This document shows positions 21,198 through 32,089 of a stretch of DNA of 64,000 nucleotides, one piece after another. Position 1 is the first letter of the stretch. Each line of letters opens with the position of its first letter. Under the pieces are notes generated by a model. That model was not told where the DNA came from. It saw only the letters and a list, made by a program, of their open reading frames with translations, and searched no databases. Made by a program: the position numbers and the translations under genes. Origin of the DNA: Marsupella aquatica (taxonomy: Eukaryota > Marchantiophyta); contig OZ316893.1 of the NCBI GenBank assembly GCA_973895155.1, positions 23,684,001-23,748,000 of the forward strand, read 5' to 3'.

Positions 21198-21856
21198 TGA
21201 ACTACTTGAGAAAGTTCATGGAAATCTTCATTGATGACTTTGTAGTGTTTGGGAAGGCATCAAAGCATGCTAAATACCTCAGGAAAACCTTCATGAGATG
21301 CAGAGAGGTAGGTCTCAAGTTACACCCAGATAAATGTTTCTTTGGAGTAACAGAGGGTGTGCTACTAGGTCACAAGGTATCAAAGAAGGGCATTGAGATT
21401 GATAAGGGTAAACTAGCAGTGTGGCTAGATATCATGCAACCTAAGAAAAAAAAGAATGTAAGATCCTTCTTAGGATGCATTGGTTATTATTGCCGGTTCA
21501 TCAAGGATTTTGCCAAGCTAGCTTTACCATTAACCAACATGCTCAAGGCAGGTGCAGACTTCGAACCCACACCAGAACGAGTAACAGCAGTGGTGGAATT
21601 GAAGCAGATGTTAGTGGAGGCCCCCGTCATGATAGCACCAGACTGGAACAAGGATTTTCATGTCTTTGTAGATGTCTCAGGCTTCTGTATCGGCTCAGTA
21701 CTAAGTCAGTTAGATGAGAAAGGAAGGGACCATCCCATATACTTTGCAAGCCGCCAACTTGCCGATGCCGAACGGAACTACTCCACCACAGAAAGAGAAG
21801 CTTTAGGAGTAATTTATTCATGTAAAAAGTTTAGGCATTATTTACTAAAGTCTTTA
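21197..21856 (+). pseudogene. Ty3/gypsy reverse transcriptase - RNase H fragment
   Basis: Open from 21197. F-I-D-D-F-V-V-F-G is the catalytic F/Y-x-D-D box of reverse transcriptase; G-L-K-L-H-P-D-K-C-F-F-G and F-L-G-C-I-G-Y-Y-C-R-F-I are the usual thumb and connection motifs. RNase H follows with F-V-D-V-S-G-F-C-I-G-S-V-L-S-Q and T-E-R-E-A-L-G-V-I-Y. The N-terminal half of RT is missing at the border with D, and the protein diverges after H-Y-L-L, so integrase is lost. It could be the target into which D inserted, but the other half was not found. Confidence 0.85.
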
Positions 21857-23406
21857 TTAGGTTGCAGCGATCATTGTGTACAATGTGTAGACAGAAATTG
21901 TATGTGTGGAACGTATTCTTGTGGACTCATTATGTGGTCATTATATATGTACAGGCAAACCAGGAAGAAGTTTTGTGTGCTCAAGGAACCCGGTCGACGA
22001 GAAGTAACCAGTCCCAGGCTTCTGGAGACTCCAATATAGTAAGCATATACTGAGAAGTTTTGCACGATTCTGTAAATAATCATTTATAGCTTGTCATTGG
22101 TGTACTACCATATTTTAAAAATCTCACCAAAGACTGTAACTTTTGCAGAATTTTGAAAAGCTCACCAAGGACGCCAAACTAGTATTGTGCATGAGAGTCA
22201 TGGGTTTGATGAAGACCTGCGAAGTGGAGGCCAAATGCGCACGTTTGTAGCAGATACAAACAAGCGGTCAAAGACTACCCCCAAGCCATTCACCAAACAC
22301 GCTCAGAAGAATGCATCAGAGTTATTGGACATGGTGGCCAGGTGGATTGTAGAGCATAATGTAGTGATCGTTACACATCTTCAGGCTTTAAATGCCGATG
22401 GCCAACAAAGAATCTTCCCTGAAAATGCTATGAAGAAAGCCGGGGAAGAGGTATAGTACTCACTACATAGATAGCTTACCTGCATCGCTCTATATATGAA
22501 CGGCACAAGCTAGACAGGTTATGAATATGATTGCATTATATATTGACCAAGGGCCACCACTAGTTGCTTCGTGTTTCACATATATATATAGAGATGGGAG
22601 TTGCTAACGTACTTAGTTTCTAATGTACAAATGAATGCTACTTAACTCACTATGATCTTATTTACAACGCTATGAGGAAATGATTCAAAACCATATTAGA
22701 AATTTGATTTGCGTAAGCTGGGCCCAATAAAGAACCTTACATTCACGATACCCATCGACATTTCATGGTATTCATTGGCAATATGACTGTATGGTTTTTG
22801 ATGCAATTCATCTGGGGATGCCAGACATTTTTAATACCCCATTGGTAATACATAAGGATCCCCCAATACCCCACAATACATAGGCGTTACATCGTGAATC
22901 CCCGCTTCAATGTAGGTAATTTGGACGATGCGGATGCACATTATCCTGGAATTTGACGATGCAGATGCAATTTGACGCAGCAAGAAGCCTGGAATCAAAA
23001 ATACCCTACAAATACCCCACGGTATGCAGGTAAAAGGTCAAGTGCAAGCTAGAGGGATACCAAAGGAGTCCCCAAGGACTAGCTCAAAAAGGAGAGGGGA
23101 AGGACTAGAAATGTCATTAAGATTTAGTTGAGCACACTCCCAAAAAGGTAGGGCACACTTCCAAACGATTGGAGGCACTGCCAACAATGTTGTGCACACT
23201 TCCAAAAAGATTGGGCACACTTCTAGAATTCCCAAACATTTGGCATGCATGATCTAACCTTTCAATCTCACCAAAACAATCCTGGCCATTCCATGTAATA
23301 TTTTGGTCTTTTTGTCCTCTAGTGATTGCTTTTACCAAGGACCTATGTCCTTTTGGTGGAGAAAATGGAGATCCTTTCAGTACCCCTCTAGCTTGCACTT
23401 GACCAA
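21857..23406. other. No gene recognised; degenerate repeat traces
   Basis: One open frame at 22187-22456 (89 aa, contains W-I-V-E-H-N-V-V-I-V-T-H) is unrecognised and may be a transposon remnant. 22810-23035 has scattered ACCCCAC and GATGCAGATGCA words related to the tandem array that follows. Confidence 0.3.
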
Positions 23407-23770
23407 AATGCACAAGGAATCCCCGCTTCGACATAGGAAATCTGGACATTGAAGATGCATATCATCTTGCAAACCTCCAGGGCTATTAGCGAAACGAAGC
23501 CACTTGGAGAGTGCCAATTGGAAGTGGCATACTGAATACCCCAACGATACCCCACAGTATGCGGGTAATATGCACAAAGAATCCCCACTTTACCACAAGA
23601 AATTTGGATGGTGGAGATGCATATCATCCTGCACACCTCCAGGGCTGCCAGCGAAGCCACCTGGAGAGCAGCCATTGGACGCTGACAACCCAAATACCCC
23701 AGAGATACCCAAATGTATGCGGGTAATATGCACACGGAATCCCCACTTAGCCACAGAAAAATTGGATGGT
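23407..23770. repeat. Tandem array, about 162-bp unit, two copies
   Basis: Units contain AGATGCATATCATC, then CACCTCCAGGGCTGCCAGCG, then ATACCCCACAGTATGCGGGT and GGAATCCCCACTT. The AGATGCAT words are at 23453 and 23615. Same family as 25251-25840. Confidence 0.8.
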
Positions 23771-24847
23771 GTCGGGGGAATCTTTAGTTCTTGGGAAGCA
23801 CCGAGCTCTTGTTTTTCCTATCTTGGAAGAAACCTTTCCAAAATACGTCTTTTCCACCTCACATTACCCTTGCGATCTCCTTTGTCGATCAATTTCTCTC
23901 ACCGTTATCCTCTAAAATATCTCTTACAGCCTTTGTCCCACTCTACGATGAGCGGCTTCCTCACACTAAGCCTCGAATCGGCCTATCCTCTTTCCACATA
24001 ACTTACTTCCCAAGTCAAGTCATAGATTGCAATTTCCAACGAATCCTACAATTAGATAAGTCAATTATAGAAAACAAAGACTATGATCTTAAGATTTACC
24101 ATAGATGATATAATCACAGGCTCTGGCATCCTAAGCATAACATTGTATCTTTCATCTCCATACTTTCTAACTAAAACATCTCTACAATCAACCTTCTTAC
24201 GGCATACCACTCTAATGTCAATAGATGAAGGAAAATCAGACACATTATTAGGAAGCCTATTCAAATCTAACTCCGGTACATTTACGGATTGTCTATTAAA
24301 ATCCATCTAATATAAAATAAAAATAGTTACATTCCATTCATTTCCATAAACAACAATCGGGTATACAAATGGTGCATCGCTATTCATAACTGTTTCCATT
24401 AACTCAAACCCAAAATAATAAAGAAGATGCATTCTCATGGTATGCTTGCTAAGACAATGAATTCTAATTAATAAAGGATTGACAAATGGCACAGCAGGTG
24501 GGGGATAAACTCTAGGTACTCCATTTATCATATTATTCATTACAAGCACACTAAATTGATCTCAAGACTAATAAACATAAAACATAAAATAGTTCTAAGG
24601 CTAACAATCAAGTTAGTACCCAAGCATGGAGGTAAATAATAAACAAGACATGTGCACAAGAGGGGAAGAGTTCCTTACAGTGTTGCGAGTCCAACACGAT
24701 AGATCAAACAAATGCGAATGAGGAGAGTGTGCTCCTCTTCACTTTATTTATAGTGCCCCTTTGTATTTTCAAAGAGGGCATGGATCGATGCCTTGACCCT
24801 TGGATGGAAGCCAAGTGGCAAGCATCAAGCACCTATAAGTGTGCTAG
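23771..24847. other. No firm gene; one minus-strand open frame with a stop
   Basis: 24064-24549 on the minus strand reads as about 160 residues in one frame interrupted by one TAG near 24305. I recognise no motif. It may be a remnant of a transposon gene. Confidence 0.25.
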
Positions 24848-25100
24848 TACTATTCATAGTTGGTGGAACTACCGTGCGTAGTTGGTGGAATTATTACGCG
24901 TAATTGGTGGAACTACTATACGTAATTGGTGCAACTACTATGCGTAGTTGGTGAAACTACTATACGTAATTGGTGCAACTACTATGCGTAGTTGGTGAAA
25001 TTACTATGCGTAATTGGTGCAACTACTATGCGTAGTTGGTGGAATTACTATGCATCTAGTTTGTAAAACTACTATGCGTAAATGGTGGAACTACTATGTA
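24848..25100. repeat. 22-bp minisatellite
   Basis: About eleven imperfect copies of TAATTGGTGGAACTACTATGCG, with alternating GTAGTTGG and GTAATTGG versions. Confidence 0.8.
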
Positions 25101-25250
25101 CCATTATAAAATGTACATACTACATATAGAATGTAACATATATGCTCTAATAGTACTACTATGAAGCTTTTAAGTAAAACTCTCTTCACATAAACTCAAA
25201 TAACATAATATGGATTCTTGCCTTCTAAAAGGAATCTCCACGACAACGGT

Positions 25251-25840
25251 GGAGATGCATATCATCCTGCACACCTCCAGGGCTGCCAGCGAAGCCACCT
25301 GGAGAGCGGCCATTGGACGCTGACAACCGAAATACCCTAGAGATACCCAAATGTATGCGGGTAATATGCACACGGAATCCCCACTTAGCCACAACAAAAT
25401 TGGACAGTGGAGATGCATATCATCCTGCACACCTCCAGGGCTGCCAGCGAAGCCACCTGGAGAGCGGCCATTGGACGCTGACAACCGAAATACCCTAGAG
25501 ATACCCAAATGTATGCGGGTAATATGCACACGGAATCCCCACTTAGCCACAACAAAATTGGACAGTGGAGATGCATATCATCCTGCACACCTCCAAGGCT
25601 GCCAGCGAAGCCACTTGGAGAGCGGCAATTGGACGCTGACAACCCAAATACCCGAGAGATACCCCACGGTATGCGGGTAATATGCACACGGAATCCCCAC
25701 TTTGCCACAGCAAAATTGGATGGTGGAGATGCATATCATCCTGCACACCTCAACGAAGCCACTTGGAGAGCGACAATTGGACGCTGACATCCCAAATACC
25801 CCAGAGATACCCCACGGTATGCGGGTAATATGCACACGGA
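25251..25840. repeat. Tandem array, 158-bp unit, about 3.7 copies
   Basis: AGATGCATATCATCCTGCAC recurs at 25253, 25411, 25569 and 25727, an exact 158-bp period. The fourth unit has a short internal deletion, and the array stops within its ACACGGA word. The first two full units are almost identical, which suggests recent amplification. Confidence 0.88.
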
Positions 25841-26189
25841 TGGTGCGGAGAGCGCGACCATCCAAGGACCTCGATTATGCCAACTGCCTCTGGCTTATAC
25901 AAATAAACACGCAAATGTGGGGAAATGCGGAGGCGCTAAACCCTTATGTAGTTGGGTATATTACGAGAAACGCCCCAAATGTCACGCTCGAGGGACACAT
26001 AGGAAAATTACCCCAGGGAAACGTTGAACTGCTAGAGTATCAAATCCCTGGTTATGTATGGGAAAGCATGGGTATTTTCAACCAAATTCCCTAAGATGTC
26101 CGAAATCCCCACTTCTTTGTTATGGTACACTGATTCACCAAGTCAGGTGGGGAAATCCCCAACTCCTCGACCATGCATATTTGATGGTC
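25841..26189. other. No gene recognised
   Basis: Short unconvincing frames between the tandem array and the CACTA coding remnant. Confidence 0.3.
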
Positions 26190-26634
26190 AGGTTCATTTC
26201 CTCATACATTTAGTGCGCGAGGTTGTAATTGCAGGCCCAGTACATTGTCGATGGATGTATTGGGTAGAGCGTTATATGGGGGTGATGAAGTCATATGTCT
26301 TTAATCGCGCTAGGGTGGAAGGTAGCATTGCGGAGCGTCATCTTGGAGCAGAGAGTATGTTTTACTATACAAACATAGTTGCCACACTAGATCCTAGTGC
26401 TCCTAGGGGATGGATAGATGAGGCGGCACGAGAGGCTGACTATGAGGATGATAGACTCACTGGGGCATCTGGAGAGCATCTCATAGGCTCAACAGAGCGT
26501 TTACAGCTCACAACATTTATGTTGTATAACTCACCCAAGGTTGTCGAGGAGTGGACAACATTTTATGAGGAGGAGAAGCAAAACAGTCGATGCCCACGGT
26601 TATTTCCCAAGTTTCACCCATACATGAAGGAGAA
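26190..26634 (+). pseudogene. CACTA (En/Spm) TNP2-type protein remnant, DUF4218 part
   Basis: Reads V-H-F-L-I-H-L-V-R-E, A-G-P-V-H-C-R-W-M-Y and G-S-I-A-E-R-H-L-G-A-E, the C-terminal half of DUF4218, found in plant CACTA transposase proteins. The N-terminal transposase domain is missing upstream. The frame is interrupted at 26634 by element B and resumes at 32860; the matching DUF4216 part is at 32990-33480. Confidence 0.7.
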
Positions 26635-26652
26635 AATACGATTTCGGACCGA
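26631..26652 (+). repeat. Target duplication AGAA (26631-26634) and left TIR of B (26635-26652)
   Basis: AATACGATTTCGGACCGA differs by one base from the inverse of the right end 32838-32855. AGAA recurs at 32856-32859. Confidence 0.8.
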
Positions 26653-26901
26653 CCGAGAAGTGTGTCGGAGTTCTCGTTTAGCCTGATCCCGTTTTTTTTC
26701 TAAGGCAATGCAATGACCGATAAAACTGGCAAAAACTCTCTGAAACGCCACTTTCCTCCATTGCATCGCCGCGGGAATGCAGGGAGCGATGCGTGCATCG
26801 GGTTTTACATTCCGTCAGTGAAAAAGTCCAAACTGCGAGTAACTTGGTCCGAACCGCGTAATCCAGGAATGACCACGCACTAACCCAGGTAAAGGGGAAA
26901 C

Positions 26902-26954
26902 TTAACCATGGTTAAGGGGAAATTAACCATGGTTTAGAGCGTCTCCTATATAAA
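26902..26954 (+). promoter_or_regulatory. Left-end promoter of B
   Basis: TTAACCATGGTTAA at 26902-26915, its near copy at 26923-26936 and TATATAAA at 26947-26954, spaced as in A. Confidence 0.6.
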
Positions 26955-27081
26955 GAGGAGCGGGCTGCCCATAAAATGTTTGCTTTCGCCAGAGCAAATA
27001 TCTCCTGACTGAGAGCGAATACCAAACTCCCATCGAGTCTTACATTCCTCCCAAGTGGTTCGACTCTTTCTACCGAAAACC

Positions 27082-27413
27082 CGATAAATTTATCGGAACA
27101 GCCATTCCTGTTCAAGTTCTCCATGTAAGACTAACTAGTCATTTAGTGTAAAATGTCCAGATCTGAGCGGACTACGATAAATTTATCGCATTCTGCATTT
27201 CTCCGTTGCAATCATTTGATCCAGTGTTTAGAGAGGTGTTGCCTTCATTCCGATAAATTTATCGGAGTCTTCATTCCTTTCATGGAAAGAGGAGTAATTG
27301 AGAATCCGATAAATTTATCGGAGTTGTCATTTTTGTGAAAGATTGAATTCAGGGGTTAGGTGTCTGAGGAAATCATATTTTCAATTCGAATGCGGAGTGC
27401 GATAAACTTATCG
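27082..27413. promoter_or_regulatory. Cluster of five palindromes in B
   Basis: Starts at 27082, 27175, 27251 and 27307 (all perfect CGATAAATTTATCG) and 27400 (CGATAAACTTATCG). Same order and spacing as A 1187-1516. Confidence 0.75.
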
Positions 27414-27547
27414 CATCCTCCTGTGAGAATAATTTTCCTTTGTTTTGTTTGGAGACTCATCTTCATCTCTGATGTCGCACTGTTGCCGGGTTTAGGAGGC
27501 ACAACGGAAGGTCAATTGCACTCCGTGGACAATAGGTATTGTGACAA

Positions 27548-27877
27548 ATGGATGTCTTCCTTGAAAATCGTGTCAAACGTGCACGCCGGTTGTACAAGAG
27601 ACTCGTGCGACTCAAAGTTCTCCCCATCGGTATAGGAGCATTGTGGATGGGTGGTACTGATCTTGGAGATAGGCAGAATCCTCTCCGCATTGAATTCTAC
27701 GGAATGAATGATGCAGGAGTTCCAATTCGTTCGAGGTTGATGTTAACGGCGTGTTTACATTCTTTGGAGTTTTCTTGTAACTATTGTTGTCGTCGTCTTG
27801 ACAACAAGTACCACAAACAGGCTCACTTCTGTTGTAAGATTTGGAACGAAGACCCTTGGGTGAACCTTTCACGATGA
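27548..27877 (+). CDS. Small Cys/His-rich protein of transposon B, 109 aa
   Basis: Intact counterpart of the 108-aa frame at 1651, with the same ATG and stop. It differs by M-D-V for M-A-V, two His/Arg exchanges downstream, P to L, H to R near the start and one extra Ser codon. The candidate zinc-binding C-N-Y-C-C ... H-F-C-C residues are unchanged. Function unknown; no family recognised. Confidence 0.5.
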   Translation: MDVFLENRVKRARRLYKRLVRLKVLPIGIGALWMGGTDLGDRQNPLRIEFYGMNDAGVPIRSRLMLTACLHSLEFSCNYCCRRLDNKYHKQAHFCCKIWNEDPWVNLSR

Positions 27878-28071
27878 GTGTTTCGACCTTTTCATTGAGG
27901 CGCGTCTTGTAAGGACATATTTAAATAAACAAGTCCTACCCTTGCGCAGCGAATATAATATGTCACGAGTCCTAATCGTTAAACTGTCGTGCAGGGTTGG
28001 TACTGTGGATGTGTTTGGTTACACCTGGTGATTGAAGGTATTTTTATTGGTGGTTTTGGTAGCTCTGCTTC

Positions 28072-28595
28072 ATGGCTGCATCAGAGAATCTAATCGTTGC
28101 AAAGATGGGATCTGTTTTAGCCCACGAGCGTAGGAAATATATTCGAGGAAAAGTGCCTGGTGTGGAATGCGGAAGTTTGTTGAATCTCACATTTGGCCCC
28201 TCCTAGCCTTGTCTTGCACACAAGATGAACACCATGGCCTCGACCTAAAACTTCTACCAGAAGAACGACTGACTCGAATGAGAACAATCATTTGTCTTGG
28301 AGCCACCTCAAAGAAATGGAACCATCTTGTTGTTGGTACACGATTTTGGGCGCTATTGAAATATGCAGTCCGTGAGATCAATGACATAAACAAAATGCTC
28401 GCAAGCATTCCTAATGCCGACCTTCTCTCAAACATACATATTGCTAGGGTCTTCCAAGAGGAAACTCATTTCCTCCCTCCCATAGATATGCTTGGGTGCT
28501 TTTCGTATGAGCAGTTAGATCAGTTTCATAGAGTTTGGATAAATCTTGGAGAAAGCGGGAAGCGGACAATTCTTGCATGGCATGGACGAGTCTGA
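28072..28595 (+). pseudogene. F-box-like gene of B, broken by a 25-bp deletion
   Basis: Same ATG as at 2172 in A. A 25-bp segment between two GTTGAAT repeats is missing at about 28185, removing L-P-D-E-L-V of the F-box and shifting the frame. The rest of the frame is open to 28595 and ends two codons later than in A. Confidence 0.6.
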
Positions 28596-28758
28596 GTGGA
28601 TGAGGTATTGCTGCGAACATCCGATTAATTTATCGCACTCCTCATTCCTCTAGTCGATTTTGGGTGCTCTTAGGTTTGCTCGAGAAGAGCTTGTAAAGAA
28701 ACACTTTGAATGTAATTGACTTTGCCTCCCTTGACTTCGGGTTGTGTGGTTCAGAGTG

Positions 28759-29575
28759 TATTTATCTGATGTTGGTATTGCAAAAGTGGTTCCTTCATAT
28801 GGAAGTTGCAATTTTGAAATTGAAGCGATAAATTTATCTGATGTTGGTATTGCAAAAGTGGTTCCTTCATATGGAAGTTGCAATTTTGAAATTGAAGCGA
28901 TAAATTTATCTGATGTTGGTATTGCGAAGAGTTTTCTTCATATGGATAGGAATTTTGAAATTTAACCGATGAACCAAAGGATCTTAGTATTGTCGACTAG
29001 TATTTTTGTCGCCCGTAGTTTTCGTGATAATTTTATCGGACTGCGCATTGCTGTTGAAAGAATGGCATGTTGACTATGGTCACTTGCGGAGGTAACTGGT
29101 CAATTGCGGAGGTAACTGCAAGGTAAGTTTGACGAACCGTGCAGTAATTCTTATCGACTGTGATGTAAAATATTTTAGGTAAATATCCAAAAACTGAGAA
29201 AACTGAGATTGGGTCGGAGTTTTCGTGGCTCAAATCCGGAGTCCGATACAGTTATCGCACTTGGCTCGAAACATGGATATGGATTTATAGATAAGACCTT
29301 TCATATATCTTCGGAGAGCGTGAATATGAGGTTGAGGAGAAAGTTTTTCGAATCTAATTATTCCTTGATAATATGAATGTTTGTTAGCATGAATTTCATT
29401 GGTTTTGATCATTATTAAATTTGCTGTTTCAATCCGAACTCCGATATGAATTACATTATTTCCCCAAAAACGTGTTTTTGATGAAAAAAACTGCCGATTT
29501 CGCGAGATTTGGCGGAAAATGAAAATACACTTCTCGTTTAGAAGAAATAGTTCTCGTTCGGTCCGAAATCGTGTT
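28759..29575. other. Internal copy of the right end of the A/B family
   Basis: Matches A about 10000-10812 and B 32098-32855, including the complete right TIR ending GTGTT at 29575. Palindromes start at 28826, 28898 and 29025. The four bases after it are CATT, not AGAA, so this end was probably not used in the last insertion. Confidence 0.75.
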
Positions 29576-29854
29576 CATTGTGAATATTTGGATAGTTCAA
29601 AAAAACATTTGAACTTAATTGTTTGTTGAAGATCAAACAACCCACTACGTGTACGGGGATGAAATACTTTTCATCCATATTCTTCGGACACCGAATGAAA
29701 TGAGGTAACTCTGTCTTCTTTTGATCCATTCCATCAATACAGATGCCCAAATATTTCTCCGGACTCTTGTAACATTTGCTCCGGTGCTTTGCTAACTTCT
29801 CCCTCTCGACTGCTTGTGCCTTCCGATGCTCGTTTAGCAATGTTGAGAATTTTC
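29576..29854 (-). pseudogene. DUF7869-type gene, start of exon 2 only (B)
   Basis: Equals A 9176-9444 from the splice acceptor to an abrupt cut at 29576. It keeps the first acidic motif (G-I-C-I-D-G-M-D-Q) but loses the D-N and H-T-H-D motifs, so B alone cannot make a full protein. Confidence 0.65.
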
Positions 29855-30158
29855 CTACAACAATAAAAATTTTTAGGACAAAACATGATAACCGCAATGT
29901 TGAACCCTGACAGCGATAAATTTATCGGGTTCAGTATTCAAACACGAGACCGTAATGATAAACCCTGACAACGATAAATTTATCGGGTTCAGTATTCAAA
30001 CACAAGACCATAATGAAAAACTGTGACAACGATAAATTTATCAGGTTCAGTATTCAAACTGTTCAAACGATATATTCACTCACATGGCCAAAGAAGAAGC
30101 ACATGAATACTCAACCCGATAAAATTATCGGGAGTAACACATAGGTTTAGAAATTTAC
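29855..30158 (-). promoter_or_regulatory. Intron of the DUF7869-type gene in B, with four palindromes
   Basis: Donor (agtaaat) after 30159, acceptor (ttgtag) before 29854, phase 1. Palindromes start at 29914, 29972, 30030 and 30117; the first three are in a tandem unit of about 58 bp. Confidence 0.65.
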
Positions 30159-31836
30159 TCTTTTCTGCTTCGAGTGTTGCCTTGTCACGGAGTGCTTTGA
30201 ATTCAGTACACGGGGCGCAGGTGGAGAAACGGCTCCTTTTGGGGATGCGCACGCGAGGAAACTCCTTGTTCCAAATGCGAACAAACCACGAATATGTCAT
30301 GCCTTGTTCTTGGCGCATTAGAGTTTCGGATTGGAAGGCATCAAAAACTTCTGTTTTTGTCCAATTGTCAGGTAAATGAAAGATATCCTTGTTGGGGAGA
30401 CTCTCGACATTTGTGGAAAAAAAATCATCCAGCCATTGGACGAGACCAAGATGTGCGGGTGATTTTTCTCGACAAACTATACCGATCTGTATCCGAGAAA
30501 ACATGTTATGCGAGATTTTTTGGAGACGATTATTTCCCAGTGAAAATAATTTCTTAAAACCACTTCGACAAAAGGATCTACCACTAACTGAGTAACCACT
30601 TGCACCAGCATGCCCACACTTCACACATCCTCTTAGAAGGACGTTCTTCTCTGGGTAGGATAGCCCATAGTAATAAGTGCGTTGTTTCGTCACGGCTAGC
30701 AGACCCAAATTCCGCAGACAGTAATTATCACAACACGAATACTTATGAATTTCTCTCATTTTGTCTCTATTCAATTTGTCATTTATCACATTGTCTTTCC
30801 TAGTAATTCGGTCCCTATCTTTTTTACTAGGCTCATTTGACTTCTCTACAACCTGAAATCCGTTCATAACATTGGCATTTTCGGGTCCTTCAGGTGCCTC
30901 GCGAATAGATGCATCACTCTCTGCTGAGCTACCATCCTCTATAGATCTCCTTGACGCATTTAGAGGGGCACTGAATAGACGACTATAGCTATTCTCTTCG
31001 ACAGCTCCTTCTAAACATTCAGACACAACTTGTGCTATTATACCGGATTCTCTATCTCCTTCCTCATCTTCGTCCTCCGATGCACTCGACTCATCTGAAA
31101 ACACAATTGGACTCCGTGGCTCTCTATACATAACCCGAACGCCACTAAGACCTCTCCTCGATACTTGGAGCCTGGAACCAATGACAGTCTGCCCTTGAGA
31201 ACTTGGAGATTCTGGATTCGCACGTGCAGTCCCAACGACTCCGCGAGCTGCTGGAAAATTGAGCACTTGTTCACCACGATTCCCACGGACCATTCGAGAA
31301 AGGGCCGAGTCTGGACTTCGCAGTCCGATTCCCTCGCTTGCTCGCACATCCAGTCCAGGCAATGCAAAGACCGATCGCCGTATCGGTCTTTGTATTTCTA
31401 TGTCCCGATCCTCACCCGAAGACTGAAAGATCCGTCGTTGAACTTGTGTTGAATGTGGCGACTTGAATGCCGACTGCGATACGCGTATCGGTCGCCGGAT
31501 ACCCTCTCCATAACCCGGGATGGATGGCCTGAAGTGACGTCTCGGACCTAAACCTGGGATTGAAAGTTTCTCATTTCTTGGCGATGGAACACTCAAGAGA
31601 TGACGCTTCTCAGGTTTACTAGGCGACACATAGTAAGCACTGGGCTGAGGACCAGAACTTGCATCAGAATCTGAGTCAGAGATTTCGGGCACTATTTGCT
31701 GTGAGAGAGGTAGAGCTTTAAGTATGCGACTTGGCAAACAGCAAGCGACAAGATTAGGAGAGGATTCAACTGAACTGGAAGGTGAATCTGTGTCTGATTG
31801 AGACATGGCTATCCGAGACACTATGGGGCTTTGCAT
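30159..31836 (-). CDS. DUF7869-type protein, exon 1 (N-terminal half of the presumed transposase)
   Basis: Open on the minus strand; the first ATG is at 31836 (another at 31806). The first 330 residues are Ser/Pro/Arg-rich and look disordered. Then come basic K-D-R-D-R-I-T-R-K and a Cys-rich region (Y-S-C-C-D-N-Y-C-L, then G-C-V-K-C-G-H-A-G) that may bind zinc. A helical region follows, with L-P-N-K-D-I-F-H-L-P and F-S-T-C-A-P-C-T-E-F-K just before the splice donor at 30159. Splicing in phase 1 to exon 2 gives an uninterrupted charged helix (A-E-K-R-K-F-S-T-L-L-N-E-H-R). This exon is missing from A. The order is that of other DUF7869 proteins as I remember them; a DNA-binding N-terminus is inference. 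Confidence 0.6.
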
Positions 31837-31950
31837 TCCTCCCACAATCAGGGAAAACGAAAGGCTCAACGGACAGAATGTTGCTCCAAGAACACAACTC
31901 TCAAAACTCTACTCTCGATAATGACGCCAAAAACTTATCGGCGGTGGCCC

Positions 31951-31958
31951 TTTTATAG
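31951..31958 (-). promoter_or_regulatory. TATA box of the DUF7869-type gene in B
   Basis: Reads CTATAAAA then GGGCCACCGCC on the minus strand, about 115 bases before ATG 31836. Confidence 0.6.
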
Positions 31959-32089
31959 TGTCTGTTGAGGGGTTGGCCCACGTGTCCACTTTTGATTGGC
32001 TGTCACCCTAAACAACAAAATAGCAGAAAAGGGTATATTTCTTGGATTTCCAATTTCATTCTCACACGTGCATCATGGCAAAATTATAT

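Noticed and set aside
22557-22570. CACTAG as the missing left end of the CACTA element
   Set aside because: The bases after it do not match the inverse of the right end (CACTAGTACATT) and no TATCGGA array follows.
26635-29575. B's first part as a separate 2.9-kb deletion element
   Set aside because: It has both ends, but the bases after 29575 (CATT) do not repeat AGAA; only the outer end at 32855 does.
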